64,000 nt of DNA. Source: Apus apus. Lineage: Eukaryota; Chordata; Aves; Apodiformes; Apodidae. The translations under genes were made by a program, and so were the position numbers. This document shows positions 36,729 to 49,200 of the stretch, piece after piece; within the stretch, counting starts at the first letter, position 1, and every line of letters starts with the position of its first letter. Location: contig NC_067295.1 in assembly GCF_020740795.1 (NCBI RefSeq), positions 4,650,501 through 4,714,500 on the forward strand, read 5' to 3'. Below the pieces are notes generated by a model that saw nothing but the letters and a program-made list of their open reading frames with translations, was not told the DNA's origin and searched no databases.

Positions 36729-36850
36729 GGGGAGCAGAGGGGGGGGCTCGGCCCCTCCGCCGGGAGCCCGTGGATTCGCCGAGAGCGCGCAGAGAGCGGC
36801 CCCGCCCAGGGGGGGGCAACCGGCAGGGGGAGCCCTGGGGAGGGGCTGCC

Positions 36851-36995
36851 CGGGGGGCAGGGCTGGGGGCAGGGCTGGGGGCAACGGGCAGGGCTGGGGG
36901 CAGCTTTGGGGGCAAGGGACAGCTTTGGGGGCAGCTTTGGGGGCAGCTTTGGACACAACGGGCAGGTCTGGGGGCAGCTTCGGGGGCAGCTCTAG
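36851..36995. repeat. G-rich minisatellite, about 13 bp unit
   Basis: About ten imperfect copies of GGGGGCAGCTTT or GGGGGCAGGGCT on the plus strand. Regularly spaced G runs could form quadruplexes. It sits at the upstream edge of the probable AMZ1 promoter. Confidence 0.8.
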
Positions 36996-39900
36996 GGACA
37001 GGTTTGAAGCACAGGGGCACCACCGCTTGGCCAATCTGGGGCGAAGGGTGCTGGGGTGCGCGGCTGGGGCCGGGCTGGGTGACAGCAGAAGGGAGAAGGT
37101 GTCCGTGGGCACTCGCAGGCTGGTGGCAGCGGCAGGTCCCTCCCGGCTGACTAGAGCCTGGGAGAGAGGAACGAGAGGGAGGTCAGAGCTCGTTTTGGGA
37201 AGCGCGTTCCCCAAAGAGCCCGGGGCTGAGCAGCCTGGGAGCCCCGGCGCTGAGCGCCCTTCAGCCCCTGCTCCTCTCCAGACCCGCACCAGCAGCGGGT
37301 GCCCGGGGGGGCAGAGCGCTGGTTGTGCCGGCCGCTGATGCCATCTCGGCCATGGGAGCAATGTTTGTATTTGCCTCGATGCTTCGCTGGTTCATCTCTC
37401 CCACATGACCTGGATGCATTTCTGTGTCCCCCACGACGTCCTGTAATTTGGAAATATTATCTCTTCTTGTGAAGTTTCATTAGATTAGAGGAGTGGATTT
37501 CCATTCCCATTTCTTTGTGGCTTCATTTATTCTGGCTTTCATGCTTTGATCCCTTCAGTGCTTTGATCCCCCGTTTCTGCCATCCCTAGATGGAAGGGAA
37601 AAAAAGAATACCCTGGCTGGGACCCAACTGAAATTGTGACATAAACTGAAATTAGGAAAAAAATATGTTCTAGAGCCTCAGGAGCTGGAGAGGTCCTGGC
37701 AGCACAAATGCTGCTCTCATTGCCAGCATGACCAAGGGCCATTCAAGGGCCAGCAGCAGGGTCCCACCAGAGCCAAAGTGGCCACAGAAGTGGACAAATG
37801 ACCACGTGCTGTGCTGCAGGGTTGGGAAAACTGAGCCCATCAGTGTGTGCTGCAGCCTGCTGCTCCTGAGACTTGTGTGGCTCTTGAGGCACTGACAGCA
37901 TCAATGGTGAAAAATTGCCCTAATTTGCTGCTATCATAATCAGGCCAAGAGATGAAGCAGCAGCTTCTCCTGCAGTGACAGCTGCTCGTGAAGCCTTTTT
38001 GTGGGAAACCTTCCTGAGATTCAGGGTGTGGGGAGGGCAGGAGGGAGTCTGAAGGACTCGCAGTAGCATCAACTTCCACTTTGGCTGCTACCCCAGGCAC
38101 AGGAGATGCCCTCTGTGCTGTTTTAATTGGTTTCTGCCTGTAATTAGAGTTTATTTGTATTAATTAACTTAAATTATCTGTTTGTGCACTGCTCATACAT
38201 AGCACACCATCAACATATTCATAACAATTCAAGCCTTGAAGAGCCAGCTCCTGCCCTGAGGAAGCCAGGAGCTAAAACCAGACAAAAATACTGTCCCTAT
38301 ACAGTGCTCAAAAAAATGCATTTATTTTTTTCTGTTGAGAAACTTATTGCATTTAAACTTAATAATCCTTGGCTTAGCTGCCAGACCACGGACTGGCAAG
38401 CACAGGTAAACAGGACTGGTGGTGTCACTGAGTGTTCAGAATGATGCATTGGTCCCAGACAGACACAGGAGGAGGGCAGGAGGAGGAGGACTTGAAGTGG
38501 GGGAGATGGGGAGCAGGGACACAGCAAGTGAGGAGGAAACAGCCATGTGTTCACTCTCTGACTTTTTAGGAGGCATGTGGTTTTATTAAGACATCGGTAC
38601 AATGAGAAGTGGAAAAGAGTAGAGGAGGTGGTCAAAAATCAGATGAGAAGACAGCCAGGAGTTAGAGAGCCCAAACGTGCAGAGAATAGGAAGGATGGGG
38701 ACATAAGGCTGGGGAGGGAGCAGGAGAGCCCCGGGGTGGCTGTGCTCAGCATTAGCTCAGCTGTGATTAAAGCTGGTTGCAGTGGAGACGTGATGCTCAC
38801 CACAAGTGGCCTTTATCTGCAGTGAGCAGCAGCAATCATTGTTCTGCCTCTGAACTCAATTGTTTATGCCAAGTTTTGCTTCCTAGAGAGGCCACGATCT
38901 GTTGCCTCTGCTTAGAAGGCTCCAAGATACAGAGGCACATGCCTTAAGTAGGTGAGTGCAGGGAACTTCCTGGAGCAGCACATCCTCAGGGGGAAGTGGA
39001 ATGAAAAAAGAATCCTCAAACTGATGCCTAAGACCACAACTTCAGCAACTGTAGTTGCTCAGCTGGTGAAAATTGTAAAGCAATATCCAAATAGCTCCTC
39101 CAGGAGAAAAGACAGGTACCCAAGGGCTGCTTATGTCAGAGAGAAGAGACATGGCTCAAACCCACAGCTGCAGGCTGAAGCCAGACAAATTGAAATGAGA
39201 AAATAGGCATTAATTTTTGAAGAATGAAGTTGATTAGCTGCTGGGACAAATTACTGGGGAAAGTGAAACTCTTTCCATGTGGTAGTGTTTTCCAATCAAG
39301 ACAAGATGCCTTTCCACAAGCTGGGCTTCAGCCAAGCACGTGTTCCTGGGTTCAGCAGAGCAAGGATGGGGTAAAATGTAGTCATCTCTGCTCTGTGTTA
39401 AGAGATGACCTTGGGCTTCCACCTCACCTCTAGGAAATGAAGACTGTGCTCTTGGTGTGTATTTCTAAATTCCCTCCTGGCTGTGATGGTGCTGCAATGG
39501 GTTGTCCCCTTCTGAAGAGCAGCTGGGCAAGCACAGTCAGAAGATGGCTCAGCCCCAGCCTGTCTGATGAGTTTTTGTGCCCTGTCATGGCCAGGGTGTT
39601 GGTGTGTGTGAGAAGGGTGCAAACCTGTCAGGTCTCTCTGTGTTTATCACCTCAGGTAGGCCTGAGGTTGCTGGACACCTGGTTGAAGGTAGGTGACCCC
39701 CAGGCAGCATCAGCTGGCCACACAGCAGACAAAGAGCAAGCTCTGTGCTGGCTATCAGGACCTGTTAGAATGCCTGCAGTGTGACTGGGGCAAATAGTTT
39801 CCCTTCTGTCCTGGTTTCTTTTTCAGCCTTGCCTGCCCTTTCAGTTTCACCCAGGGCTCCTGCAGGGGCTCTCTCCCCATGGGATTATTCTGAATATCTG

Positions 39901-41698
39901 TGCAATTATTTTTCAGATGGCAAATTGGCCACTGCACGTGCAAAATACTCTCTTGTTGTAGGAGTCCTGACTATTCAAAAATCAGAGTACTTCTGCATCC
40001 TTGCAACCTTGAGACTATTCCAAAGGGGTCAGCATGCCTCTTCATTTCAGTCTGTGCTGCCATCACAAAGTGTAAAACCACTTTTAGCTTTTAAAGTTAG
40101 CACAAACCAACTTTTTTAAAGCTTGTGTATTACTAGCAGTCTAGGGAAGAAGTTTGGGTCCAGCTGTTGTTCCTGCTCTACTGGTCAGCCACAAAGCACT
40201 AACAGAATTAGCAGCAGTTACTTTGCTCTTGCTCTTGGTGCAATTGCAGCCACAGGTCAGCAAGGAGCTCTCTGGCCTTTGGACTGGGCTGGGAACAAGG
40301 AGGAGAATTTGGGACTGCACAACATAATAAGAATTTAATCTCATGTTGCTGCTCCTATGAGAAGAAAACTTGCTAGCAAGGCCAGGCATAAAAGCCAGAG
40401 GGTGAGATATGCTCCATATTAATGATGATGGAAAGGAAGAGGAGAAACAGGACTGACTGGTTTGTGGTGGTGATGGAGAGTTCCCATCCTGGGAGTTACT
40501 GGGAGGATGCAGCATGGACTGCTCTGCTGGGGACAGGTTTGCTTCCTTTGCAGGCTGAAGATCTGCTGGTGTGTTTCTGATCTGAAGACCAGAAGGTCAG
40601 AGAGTCCAAAGCAGGAGATAAGGAATTACTAAAGCAGATGTTCGACTTGAGCAGGAGAGCCTGAGGGACCACATCTGACAAGACTAGAGGAGCTTTGTCC
40701 TTCCTCACTGGAATCAGTTGGTTTGGCTCCCTGCATACAGCAGAGGGCATGAAAGGGAAATGAAATATTCCTTGTCTGTTCCATTCACTCGTGAGACCCT
40801 TAAAAACACAACGTATTGTGCTAGTGCTGCAGAAAGGCTCCTCCTCTGCCCAGCTGCTGCCCTGGATGCTACCCAAGCTGGTCCTGGTTGTGTGTGAGGA
40901 CGTGCCCTGGGATGCTGCCTTGCTCCCTATCCATCCCCTTCCCTAAGAGCCTGTGGGTGAATGTCATGGAGACACAGATGAATAACAATGCCAGGGTGGC
41001 ACTTGGGTTTTCCTGTGATTTTTCTGGAGAAATCCAGGTGAAGCAGCTGGGATAGGCAGCAGTGAAGGTCAGCTTCCTTCCCACAGTTGGAGGTGGTAGA
41101 AGAGAGCAGCAGGCACCTTCTGGTAGGTGATGGAGTGGAGGTATTAGTGTCCCTAAGGCAATGCTCGTGCTCCATCTGGAAAATGCACTGGGCCAGCAAA
41201 ATCATCTTTCTCTGCTGTGTCCTGGCATGGCCCAGGCTCTGCTGGCAGGCTTAGGGAGGAACGTTAATGAAAACAAGTGTTTGGCTGGTGTCACTGTAGT
41301 GCCACAGACTTTAGGAAACAAACAGAAAGAGCCCAGCCCTTCTCTGATTAACGAGAGCAATCTGCTGCCATGAGCTGCTGCTGGAGGAAAAGAGAACAGC
41401 TATGGAGGAAGATGAAAACACTGGGCAGAAGATCTGTGAAGGAATGAAAGGGAGCCATTTATTTGCACAGAAGTCACTAGACCAGGCTCCAGTGTGCATC
41501 CTGGGCAGCTCCTAATAAAACAGGTTTATTCAAAGTTAAGGTTTTCACTGGTGTTAGAGCCCCTTGAGAAGGGGCTGTAGACCCATGGATCTAGGCAACA
41601 GCTGCTCCAAAGCTGACTTTGTGCCAATCGAAGGAAAATGTACTTTATCCCGGGCTGTGCCCATGTGGTCTTCCTTTTTTACCACTGTTTTTGTGTTT

Positions 41699-41815
41699 GA
41701 AATCACAGAATCACAGAATGGTTTGGGTTGGAAGGGACCTTAAAGATCATCCAGTTCTGATCCCCCTGAAAGGGCAGGGACACCTCCCACTAGACTAGGT
41801 TGCTAAAATCCCTCT
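41699..41815 (-). mobile_element. CR1 LINE 3' end, about 115 bp
   Basis: The plus strand reads aatcacagaatcacagaatg and then ggtttgggttggaagggacc, the reverse complement of a CR1 3' end with its short terminal direct repeats. It is severely truncated and carries no coding part. Confidence 0.9.
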
Positions 41816-44800
41816 GCAGGAAGTCAGTGTGGATACTCCATGATTCATTCCCACGAGGAAGCATGATTTCAGGTGCCCATATGGTGGCAGAGGCAGAAGA
41901 GGGGGCAGATAGATATTTCTATAGCAAGGAGAATGCCATTTCAGTGTACAGATTTGGCCTGGCATAGAAGATTTGGGGAATGTACAGAATGATTCTTGAT
42001 TTTAAATATTTTTTAAAAATTCTTTTCATTATTGCCTCCTCTTGGCCCCTGATTAAGACATAGGAATAACAAGGAAGGAGGCTTCTGCTGGAGCAATCTA
42101 TCCCAGGCTTTAAACTCAGCATGGTACCTGGTCTGTGTCTTCCCTGGGGTTCAGCAGAGTCCACTTATTGAGGCCAGCAGAAATAGCATCTCACTTCCTG
42201 GTTTCAGAGGAGATGTTAAGTAGGACATAGTTAAATTTGGGATTATTAGCAAGAGAAGAAGGGTAGCTATTTCTTTTGAAAGGCTTTGATTTGATAATAG
42301 ATCATTGGGCAGAAAAGTGTGAAGAGCTGCCCTTTGTAGAGGGGTAGAGGATGAGAAGCCTGCAGTAAGGGAACAGACTCTGATGCAATAAGTTATTGGG
42401 CAGAAGTGGATGTTTGGGAGCATTTCAAGTTTCTGTACATGCAGCCCTGACTGGCACCCAGTCCTGCAGCATTTCAGCCCAAGGAGTATCTTGCTGATGT
42501 TAGCAGCCAGTAAAGGGCTGGGTCATGCCCTGCTTTGCCATCATGGTCTACAAGAATTTGGGGCTCCCTGTGTGATAGTGCAGGAGGAGAGGTTCTTCTT
42601 GGTGGCTTCTCTGTTTTAAGGTTTATCAGAGTTTTCCCTAAGACAGAGAGACATCAAGTTTCACATGGGCAAAAATCTAACTGGAGACAGAACCCTTCAT
42701 AGAACCATATATTCCTTAAAGACAAAGGGAAGTCTGTGAATGAGAGGCAAAGCCCTGCAATGAGCTATCTTGCTAATTAAAAAGCTGCAGCACTAGGAAA
42801 TAAGAGATGGAGAGGAGAGAGAGTTGGAGGAGCTGAGGAGCAGAAGAGCTTTCAAGTATTTTGTTGCAGAGACAATTAGAGATTTTGCCAGGAGTCTGAT
42901 TTCCTCCCTGTGCTGTCCTTTGCTAGGTGACTTGCGCTGTGCAGCCTGGTGGACACCATCCCTGACCCAGAAACCTCCAAATGCTGATCCAGGTGTGAGG
43001 GTTAAACCAAGCTCAGGCACATGGCAGCAGAGAGGCATCGGGCTGCAGAGCTTCAAGTAGGAGCTAATATGTGTCACCTTGGACTGATGCACGGCTGTGG
43101 CTTTCTTTCTGCTGGTGGGCAGGCTCCAGCCCACTTTGCTCTGGGCTGGGTGATGATCCTCTTGTGCCCAGGGATGCTAGGAAGGCAACTGAAGGCCGAG
43201 AACTGCCATTGGAAACTGCAAGTGAATACACGGTGTGTGATTAATGTGCTTTTTAAAATGAATTCATGTCCTGTCGCACTGGCTGCGGCTCTTGTGTCAC
43301 TTTCGGTGTTCTCAGAACATTTATTAGCCTTACAGATCCCTTGATTATTGCTTTCTCTTTTATAATTAAGCCATGGAACTCAGCATGGTGCAGCTTATAC
43401 AATATTAATTCGTGCCTGGTGTATTCTGCCAGTGCCCTAGGATAAGGCTAAATGCTGACAGCTGGATTGCTCTCTGCACAGTTGCTGTTCTGAAATTTTT
43501 TAATATGATTAGAGAAATCACATTCTGTGTGCACATGGGCAACTCAGGGCTCACCACTGCCACAAGGAGTAGTGAGATGTGGGCTAAATTCCTTGGGAGC
43601 CAGTCCCTGCCCCCAGTGGTGCTGCGAGGTGGGGCTTCCTCCTCTCCCAGGTGCTGGCTGATGCTCTCCAGGTGGGTGCTGTGGGCTCTGCCTCGGTGCT
43701 AATGCAGCCCTCTGCTCCCTGCTTGTCCTTCTTGGAACATGCCTGGGAAAACCAGACACTCACAAGTGAGTTCTCTTTCGCTCCTTTCTGTCTTGACTTT
43801 TATTTATAGGAGGTTTAAGCTGAATCCAGGATTTCCTGCAAGGCTGCAGCTCCACATCAACTTTCTGTTGGCAGCAACTGCAATGGCCGTTTGAAGAGCT
43901 TTTCCCCCAACTGGTCTCTCCCAATACAGCAGTTTGTGTGGCCTTGTGGTGAGCTGAACAGAGAACAAAAATATCTTAAACCACATCTAGTTTACGCATT
44001 TAATTTTTTTTTTATTTTTGCCTTTTCTGGGCATCAGTTGTAGGAGCGACTGTGCTGAAAGGATTGGAGCTCAGCGCTACCAAGAGAAAGTCACTGGAAT
44101 GACCCAGCACCAGTGCCCCAGCTACTGCTGGCCCAGAGGTACAGGTTTGAATGCAGAATTATGAAGGTTGGGCTGGGCTGGCTGTTGGGCCACTTACCAA
44201 CTCCCTTGGGTGAGTCCAAGCAGCTCCAAGGCTGGAGATGCAGCACTGAGCGGGCAGTAATGGTCTCCAGCAGCTCTGCCCGTGTGGCTCTGATCTCTAC
44301 ATTTGAAAGTCCTACCAAACTTCAGGTGTGGGGACAGAACGCTGGGGTGCCAGCTATCAAAGAACACATGCGTCAGTGTCCCTCATCTACTCCAGATATG
44401 AGGAAACAGGCTGGAAGCTGTAGGAGCCAGGGCATGGGATATCTCCGTGTACAGCTGAAGGGCTGCAATGTTCAGGGACCACAGATGCCTTGATGTGATG
44501 GCAGTTCTGCTCCTTGGTGTCCAGGTTAGTTGTACACAAGTGTGCTGCTCAGCTTATCAGTGATTACCAACCAAATCATTTCTGTACAGACCTGAGTGCT
44601 GATTACCTCAAAGCTTCTGTTTCAAACAACAGTGTCAGAACCCATATGCAGGATGCAAAGCCAGAGTGCGGAAACTCCTTGAGCTCCAACGTTTCCATGG
44701 AGATGGAGCTTTGATCTTGTTGTAATAAATAAAGGGTGGAGAAGATGCTCCAAAACTAGGGAGAGAGGCAAGGCTGATCCCTACAGGATAGAAGTTCTCA

Positions 44801-45162
44801 ACAGGAACTAGGGAGACAAGAGGTTTCTCTTTTTTTTTTCCACCCCCCCTCCCTGGTGCCATGTCTGGAGCAACAGTGAGGTTGAGCTGCCCACCCGCCA
44901 GCACTGCAGAGCACGTGGAGCATGTGCCTGACCCCCCCGGATGGTGTGCTGCACCTTGGAGCTGCCTCATCTAATGCTGCTCAAAAGTCAGACCTTTGCA
45001 CAGCAATATTCACCCTGTGCTGTGCTGTGGGATTTGGAGAGCAGCAACACAGGTTTAAGATCAGCATGAGGGATGTTTGTTTTCTTGACTGTGGTAAAGC
45101 AATCGGAGGAATAAGGAGAACAACTAGGAAAGGTGCTGCATTTAGGGGTAAAATATAGAGGC

Positions 45163-45181
45163 GGGGGGGGGGGGGGGGGGG
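45163..45181. repeat. Homopolymer of 19 G
   Basis: An uninterrupted run of 19 G, followed by agggcgggg. It is likely polymorphic and prone to sequencing error, so its true length is uncertain. Confidence 0.85.
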
Positions 45182-45727
45182 AGGGCGGGGAATAATCATT
45201 TTATTTCTGGTACAGTGGGCAAAACAGAAGTGTTTAATGTGCTGACAGTGACCCAAGGCAACAGTCAAGTTGGCTTTATCCAAGTGGATAAGCTTTGACT
45301 GCACTGGAGACTCGTGTGTCGTTAGAGCAGTCGGCAGGATCAGGGCTGTTACTCCTGCCACTGGAAATGGAGGCTTCCATGGATGGAGCTGAAAGAGAAT
45401 TCATTAGGGAAAGGCATAATCAGCTTCAGTAGACGCTGAGAACTGCTGCTTGGAGTTAATGTGGTTGCACGCACTTTGGTAGGATGTTTCCCACCAGGAA
45501 GCACTGGAGATGATCCCTCTTGGAGTGCCCGGGTCAGCCCGCACAGCTGGTGCCTGGGGTGGCAACTGCTGGGCTGAGCTGTGCCCACCTCTGTGCAGCC
45601 CCCACTCCCACTGGCAGCAGGGTGGTGGCTTTTCCTGGTCACTTCTGATCTGTTCACAGGATGTTGACAGATCCCCCCCCCTTTGTCTCCAGTACCAGCA
45701 CAGCCTCTGGCTATACTTCTTGTCCTC

Positions 45728-45759
45728 TTTTTTTTTTTTTTCTTTTTTTTTTTTTTTTT
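45728..45759. repeat. T-rich tract (T14-C-T17)
   Basis: Two long T runs separated by one C. On the minus strand it is an A-rich tract. I see no processed gene copy or SINE body joined to it. Confidence 0.8.
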
Positions 45760-45908
45760 AATTTCCCTTGGATGCCCTGAGCTGCCAGTTGTGCTCCTTA
45801 GGGTTTCTGTACTTGAAGGGTTTGCAGTACTCCATCCAAGCAAAACAGTCTTTAAATCTTCCCACTTGGTCCCACCACTGTTTAAACTGGGACAGGTGAC
45901 TTCTTCAT

Positions 45909-46175
45909 TGAATCATGAAATGTCTTGTGTTGGAAGGGACCTCTAAAGGCTACCTAGTCCAACCCCCCTACAAAAAGCAGGGACATCTCACACTAGAACA
46001 GGCTGCTCAGAGCCCCATCAAGCCTGACCTTGAATGTCTCTAGGGATGGGGCTCCCACCATCTCTCTAGGCAACCTCTTCCAGTGATCTACCATCACCCC
46101 TTGTCCTATCTTTACATGGCCTTGTGAAACAGGTCTTCTCCAGCCTTCTTATTTCAGGTATTCAGGCCTTGCTGG
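45909..46175 (-). mobile_element. CR1 LINE 3' fragment, about 270 bp, older copy
   Basis: The plus strand holds gtgttggaagggacctctaa, ctagtccaacccccctac and ttgaatgtctctagggatgg, which match the reverse complement of a CR1 3' UTR. It is more diverged than the 32972 copy and its far boundary is approximate. Confidence 0.85.
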
Positions 46176-48959
46176 ATCCCAGACTCCTTAACAACTCAAT
46201 CATCATTTTAAGTAATTTTAAAGTTCCAGTTTAAATACCTCATTTATAAGGATATGTGTTGTTTGCAGCTCTGAAAAAGTCACCATCTCTTCCAAATATT
46301 GCAGAAGCCTTCAGAGTTGAACAAAGCCTACAGGTTCACTTCAGAAGCTGACAGCTGGGTTTTCTGTTCATTTTGTTGTTTTTCAAGTGACCCTGACTGA
46401 AAATACTGTCTTGTAACTCCCTGTTTTTCAGAAATGGACCGGTTGGCCAAGAAAGCTGTGTTCTTGTCTTGTGCACTAGTTCACTGGGAAGAAAATATGT
46501 TGAAAGAGCACGCAGTATTAAAGATACTTTTTGTTTCAGTGGAGGCTTTAGCCTTGTTTTCAAGGGGCTCTTTGTCAGAACCTAAAGCATAAAATATTCT
46601 GACAGGTCAAAGTTAAGGTTAGTAGATGTTAATGAAAACAGCATTTTTATCCTCAATTACATGGACAGGATGGAATTGCTGTGCAGCCACAGCTGTTTGT
46701 CTCAAGGCTGTGACAAGCCTGTATGGATGTTGTCACTTAGCAACCATTGCCATTTGTGTTTTAACTGCAGCTTTTTTGTTGCTGTCACATAATGAGAGTG
46801 GTAATCACAAGATTAGTCCCATCAAGGGTGTTTGTTTTTCAAAGCAGTGGGCTCCAGGACTCCCCTGTGCCCCTGTCCAGCCTGTATAATTTCAGAAGAA
46901 TTTCATGTGTGATAGTTAATGGAGTATAGTAAGGGTTTATTTTGGAGATGGCTTGGCCAAGTTGCATTTCAAGATGTACAATCTGGATTCACCATCTGCC
47001 AGACCTGGCTCTGCAGCTCCCTTGTGTTGGTCACAGCCCAGTCCAGAAGCTGGTTCAAGGCCAAAGCTCTGAGCATGGTGGTGAGGGACCAGCCAAGGCC
47101 AGCCTCGATGTACCTCTACATGGCAGCACAAGCTCCCTGCTCCCTTCTACTGACCCAGCCTGAAAGCTCAGGAAATATGGGGCCAGTGGAGGCTGAAAAT
47201 AAGAGGAGCAAGAGATAAAGAAATGGGAGAACTGAAGATCTGAAAGTGTATCTGTCTCTTAAGGGTAACTTCTACATATCTTGCACTGAAAAGGAGTGAC
47301 AAGGGACAGTTCTACTGTGGTTCATGCCATCATTGTTTACCAGAGCCTTTTAAGGCTGTGGTTTTACTGTACACCTTATCTGATGTAACTGGCCAATGTC
47401 CCTCTAATGGGTCAGGTGCACCCTCTGTCCCAGAGAGCATGTTCTGCCCTTGCACAGAGTTGAACAGCTGGGCAACTGCAGAATGACCTGGGGAGTAACC
47501 TGGTTTGGATGGGATTGTTTTGGAGGCAACCACGTGAAAGGCAGCCCTGTTATACGTTTAATCTAGACAAACACATGAAGCTGCTGTGCTCTAAGCAGAG
47601 ATTTGGTGTTGGTACTAGAGACAGAAATATGTTTTCTTTAATTTCATTTTGCTTTATCTGAAACAGTTGTGTCATTGTACCTGTAGTGCTGCGGGGACTC
47701 TAGGTGCAGACTGCTGGCTTGTCCTACCTGAGGATAAGGGTACCTGTGGTGTGTCTGCAGAGCCCTGACTGCTTTCATCACAGCTGTATGTCACCAGCTT
47801 AGTTCCACCTTGTTCAGACAGACATGCTGCTGCTTTGAAAGAAAACCATGGTTTTTTGTGTGCTGGCTTGCAAGGCTATAAAAAAAGATCTGTTCTGTCT
47901 GAAGAGGAGTGTGTCTGATGCAGGCTGAGGTCTGGCCCTGTTGAAGTGGTGCTTTATTTCTCTGCAAAGGACAAAACCCCACTGCTCTAAAGGGAAATGA
48001 CACAGACTGTAGAGATGCTGCTGCTGATAGTAACTTTCCATTGTAAATTGTTGAGAACTTCTGCTGTGAAGCTCCTTGATGAGTTTCCTCTCTAGCACAC
48101 AGTGGATTTTAGAAGCCTTGGTGAGTACGTATTGAAAGGCAGAGCAAATTTTATTACAGACAGACAAAAGAAATTGGAAAGATATGTATGGGTTGATCTG
48201 TAATCTCAGATCACATAGATTTAAACTAAAGCAACAGCCTTAGATGTTTATGGCCCATTTTTGACTAAGTTGTGCAATTAGTATAATTGGGCAAAGAATA
48301 TTCTTCGGATTTTGAATGTTCAGTTCTTAGAAAATTAACAACCATTCTTTTGGCAGCTTTCATAAAGCTGTTGCTACAGTAGGGCTGTTCCAAAGATGCT
48401 TATTCTTCCTGTGCCTGAGTCTGAACAGGTAAAGAAAATATCCTTTCTTTAGAGCTTTGTTGAAATATGGTGAGAGCAACTCTAGGAATTTCACACCTGC
48501 ATGCAGATCAGGCAACAGGACACACATTGTCCCTGTGCAGAGAAGGAGCTGAGACGAGCTTTGTAATCATCAGTATGAGCTCAGTATGAGCCATTGGAGA
48601 CATCAATTTTTCTAACCTGTGATGGTCTGAATTGATGCCACCTGTACTGTTACTATCTGCTCTCCCCAGCCCACATTACAGCTAATGAGCCTTGGTGCTT
48701 TTTCAATTAAAGGAGGCCTGTGTCTGGCCACAGCCTTTGCTGAAATCCTCTGGGATGTGCACGTGTGGAAAAACCTCTGGGTGGTGCCTGCCTCCTGCAG
48801 GACCTGCGCACAGCTACAGCGCTGCTGGGGTGAAAGCAGCAGTTTCCCCAGAAAACCATCCCAAAACAGGCAGCTTTGAACTTTCTCCTGTGTCCGTAAC
48901 GGAAGGGCAGCCCACCCACCTCCTCCTCTCTGTGGCTGGAGTTTGTGTGTGTGACAGGA

Positions 48960-49200
48960 GTGAGCTGGCTGTGCCGAGTTGATGGAGGGAGCGGTGCTGT
49001 CACCTTGGGAAGCGGTGAGCAGCAGCAGCAGCGCCTGTTGAAGCGAACGCTCGGTGTGAACGTGGCGTGACGAGTCTGCTTCTCGGGGCTGGCTCCTTCA
49101 GACCTGAACCCTCCCGCCCAGGTGCACCACAGCCGCAGCTCCTTGACAGGACATACCACAGGGTGTAGACTCTCCACCCGGCAGAAAACTGGGCGGCTAG
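48960..49200. promoter_or_regulatory. Small CpG-rich patch in intergenic DNA
   Basis: Local rise in CpG (for example gaagcgaacgctcggtgtga and gtggcgtgacgag) in CpG-poor surroundings, with a GT donor-like cggtgagc at about 49012. It could be an enhancer or the start of an unannotated noncoding RNA. There is no coding support. Confidence 0.25.

Larger units (their letters stand above)
35900..37350 (-). promoter_or_regulatory. AMZ1: CpG island, probable AMZ1 promoter and noncoding exon 1
   Basis: About 1.4 kb of very GC- and CpG-rich DNA. It is the only large island between AMZ1 and BRAT1 and lies upstream of the AMZ1 start. A strong minus-strand donor (CAGCG/gtgagt) at 36572/36571 would end a noncoding first exon. 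Long open frames on both strands here reflect base composition rather than genes. The island also contains GGC/GGA triplets and G-rich tandem repeats. The assignment to AMZ1 is inferred from position and strand. Confidence 0.6.

Noticed and set aside
35985-37361. Very long open frames on both strands (458 codons minus, 427 codons plus)
   Set aside because: Pro/Gly/Arg/Ala-rich translations in overlapping frames of a CpG island with tandem repeats. Stops are rare there because of GC content; no family similarity or splice support.
45728-45759. A-rich tract on the minus strand as a retro-pseudogene tail
   Set aside because: No gene-like or SINE-like sequence adjoins it and no flanking duplications were seen.
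45349-45843. 164-codon minus-strand frame with a poly-Lys run
   Set aside because: The poly-Lys is the translation of the A-rich tract; the rest has no family resemblance.
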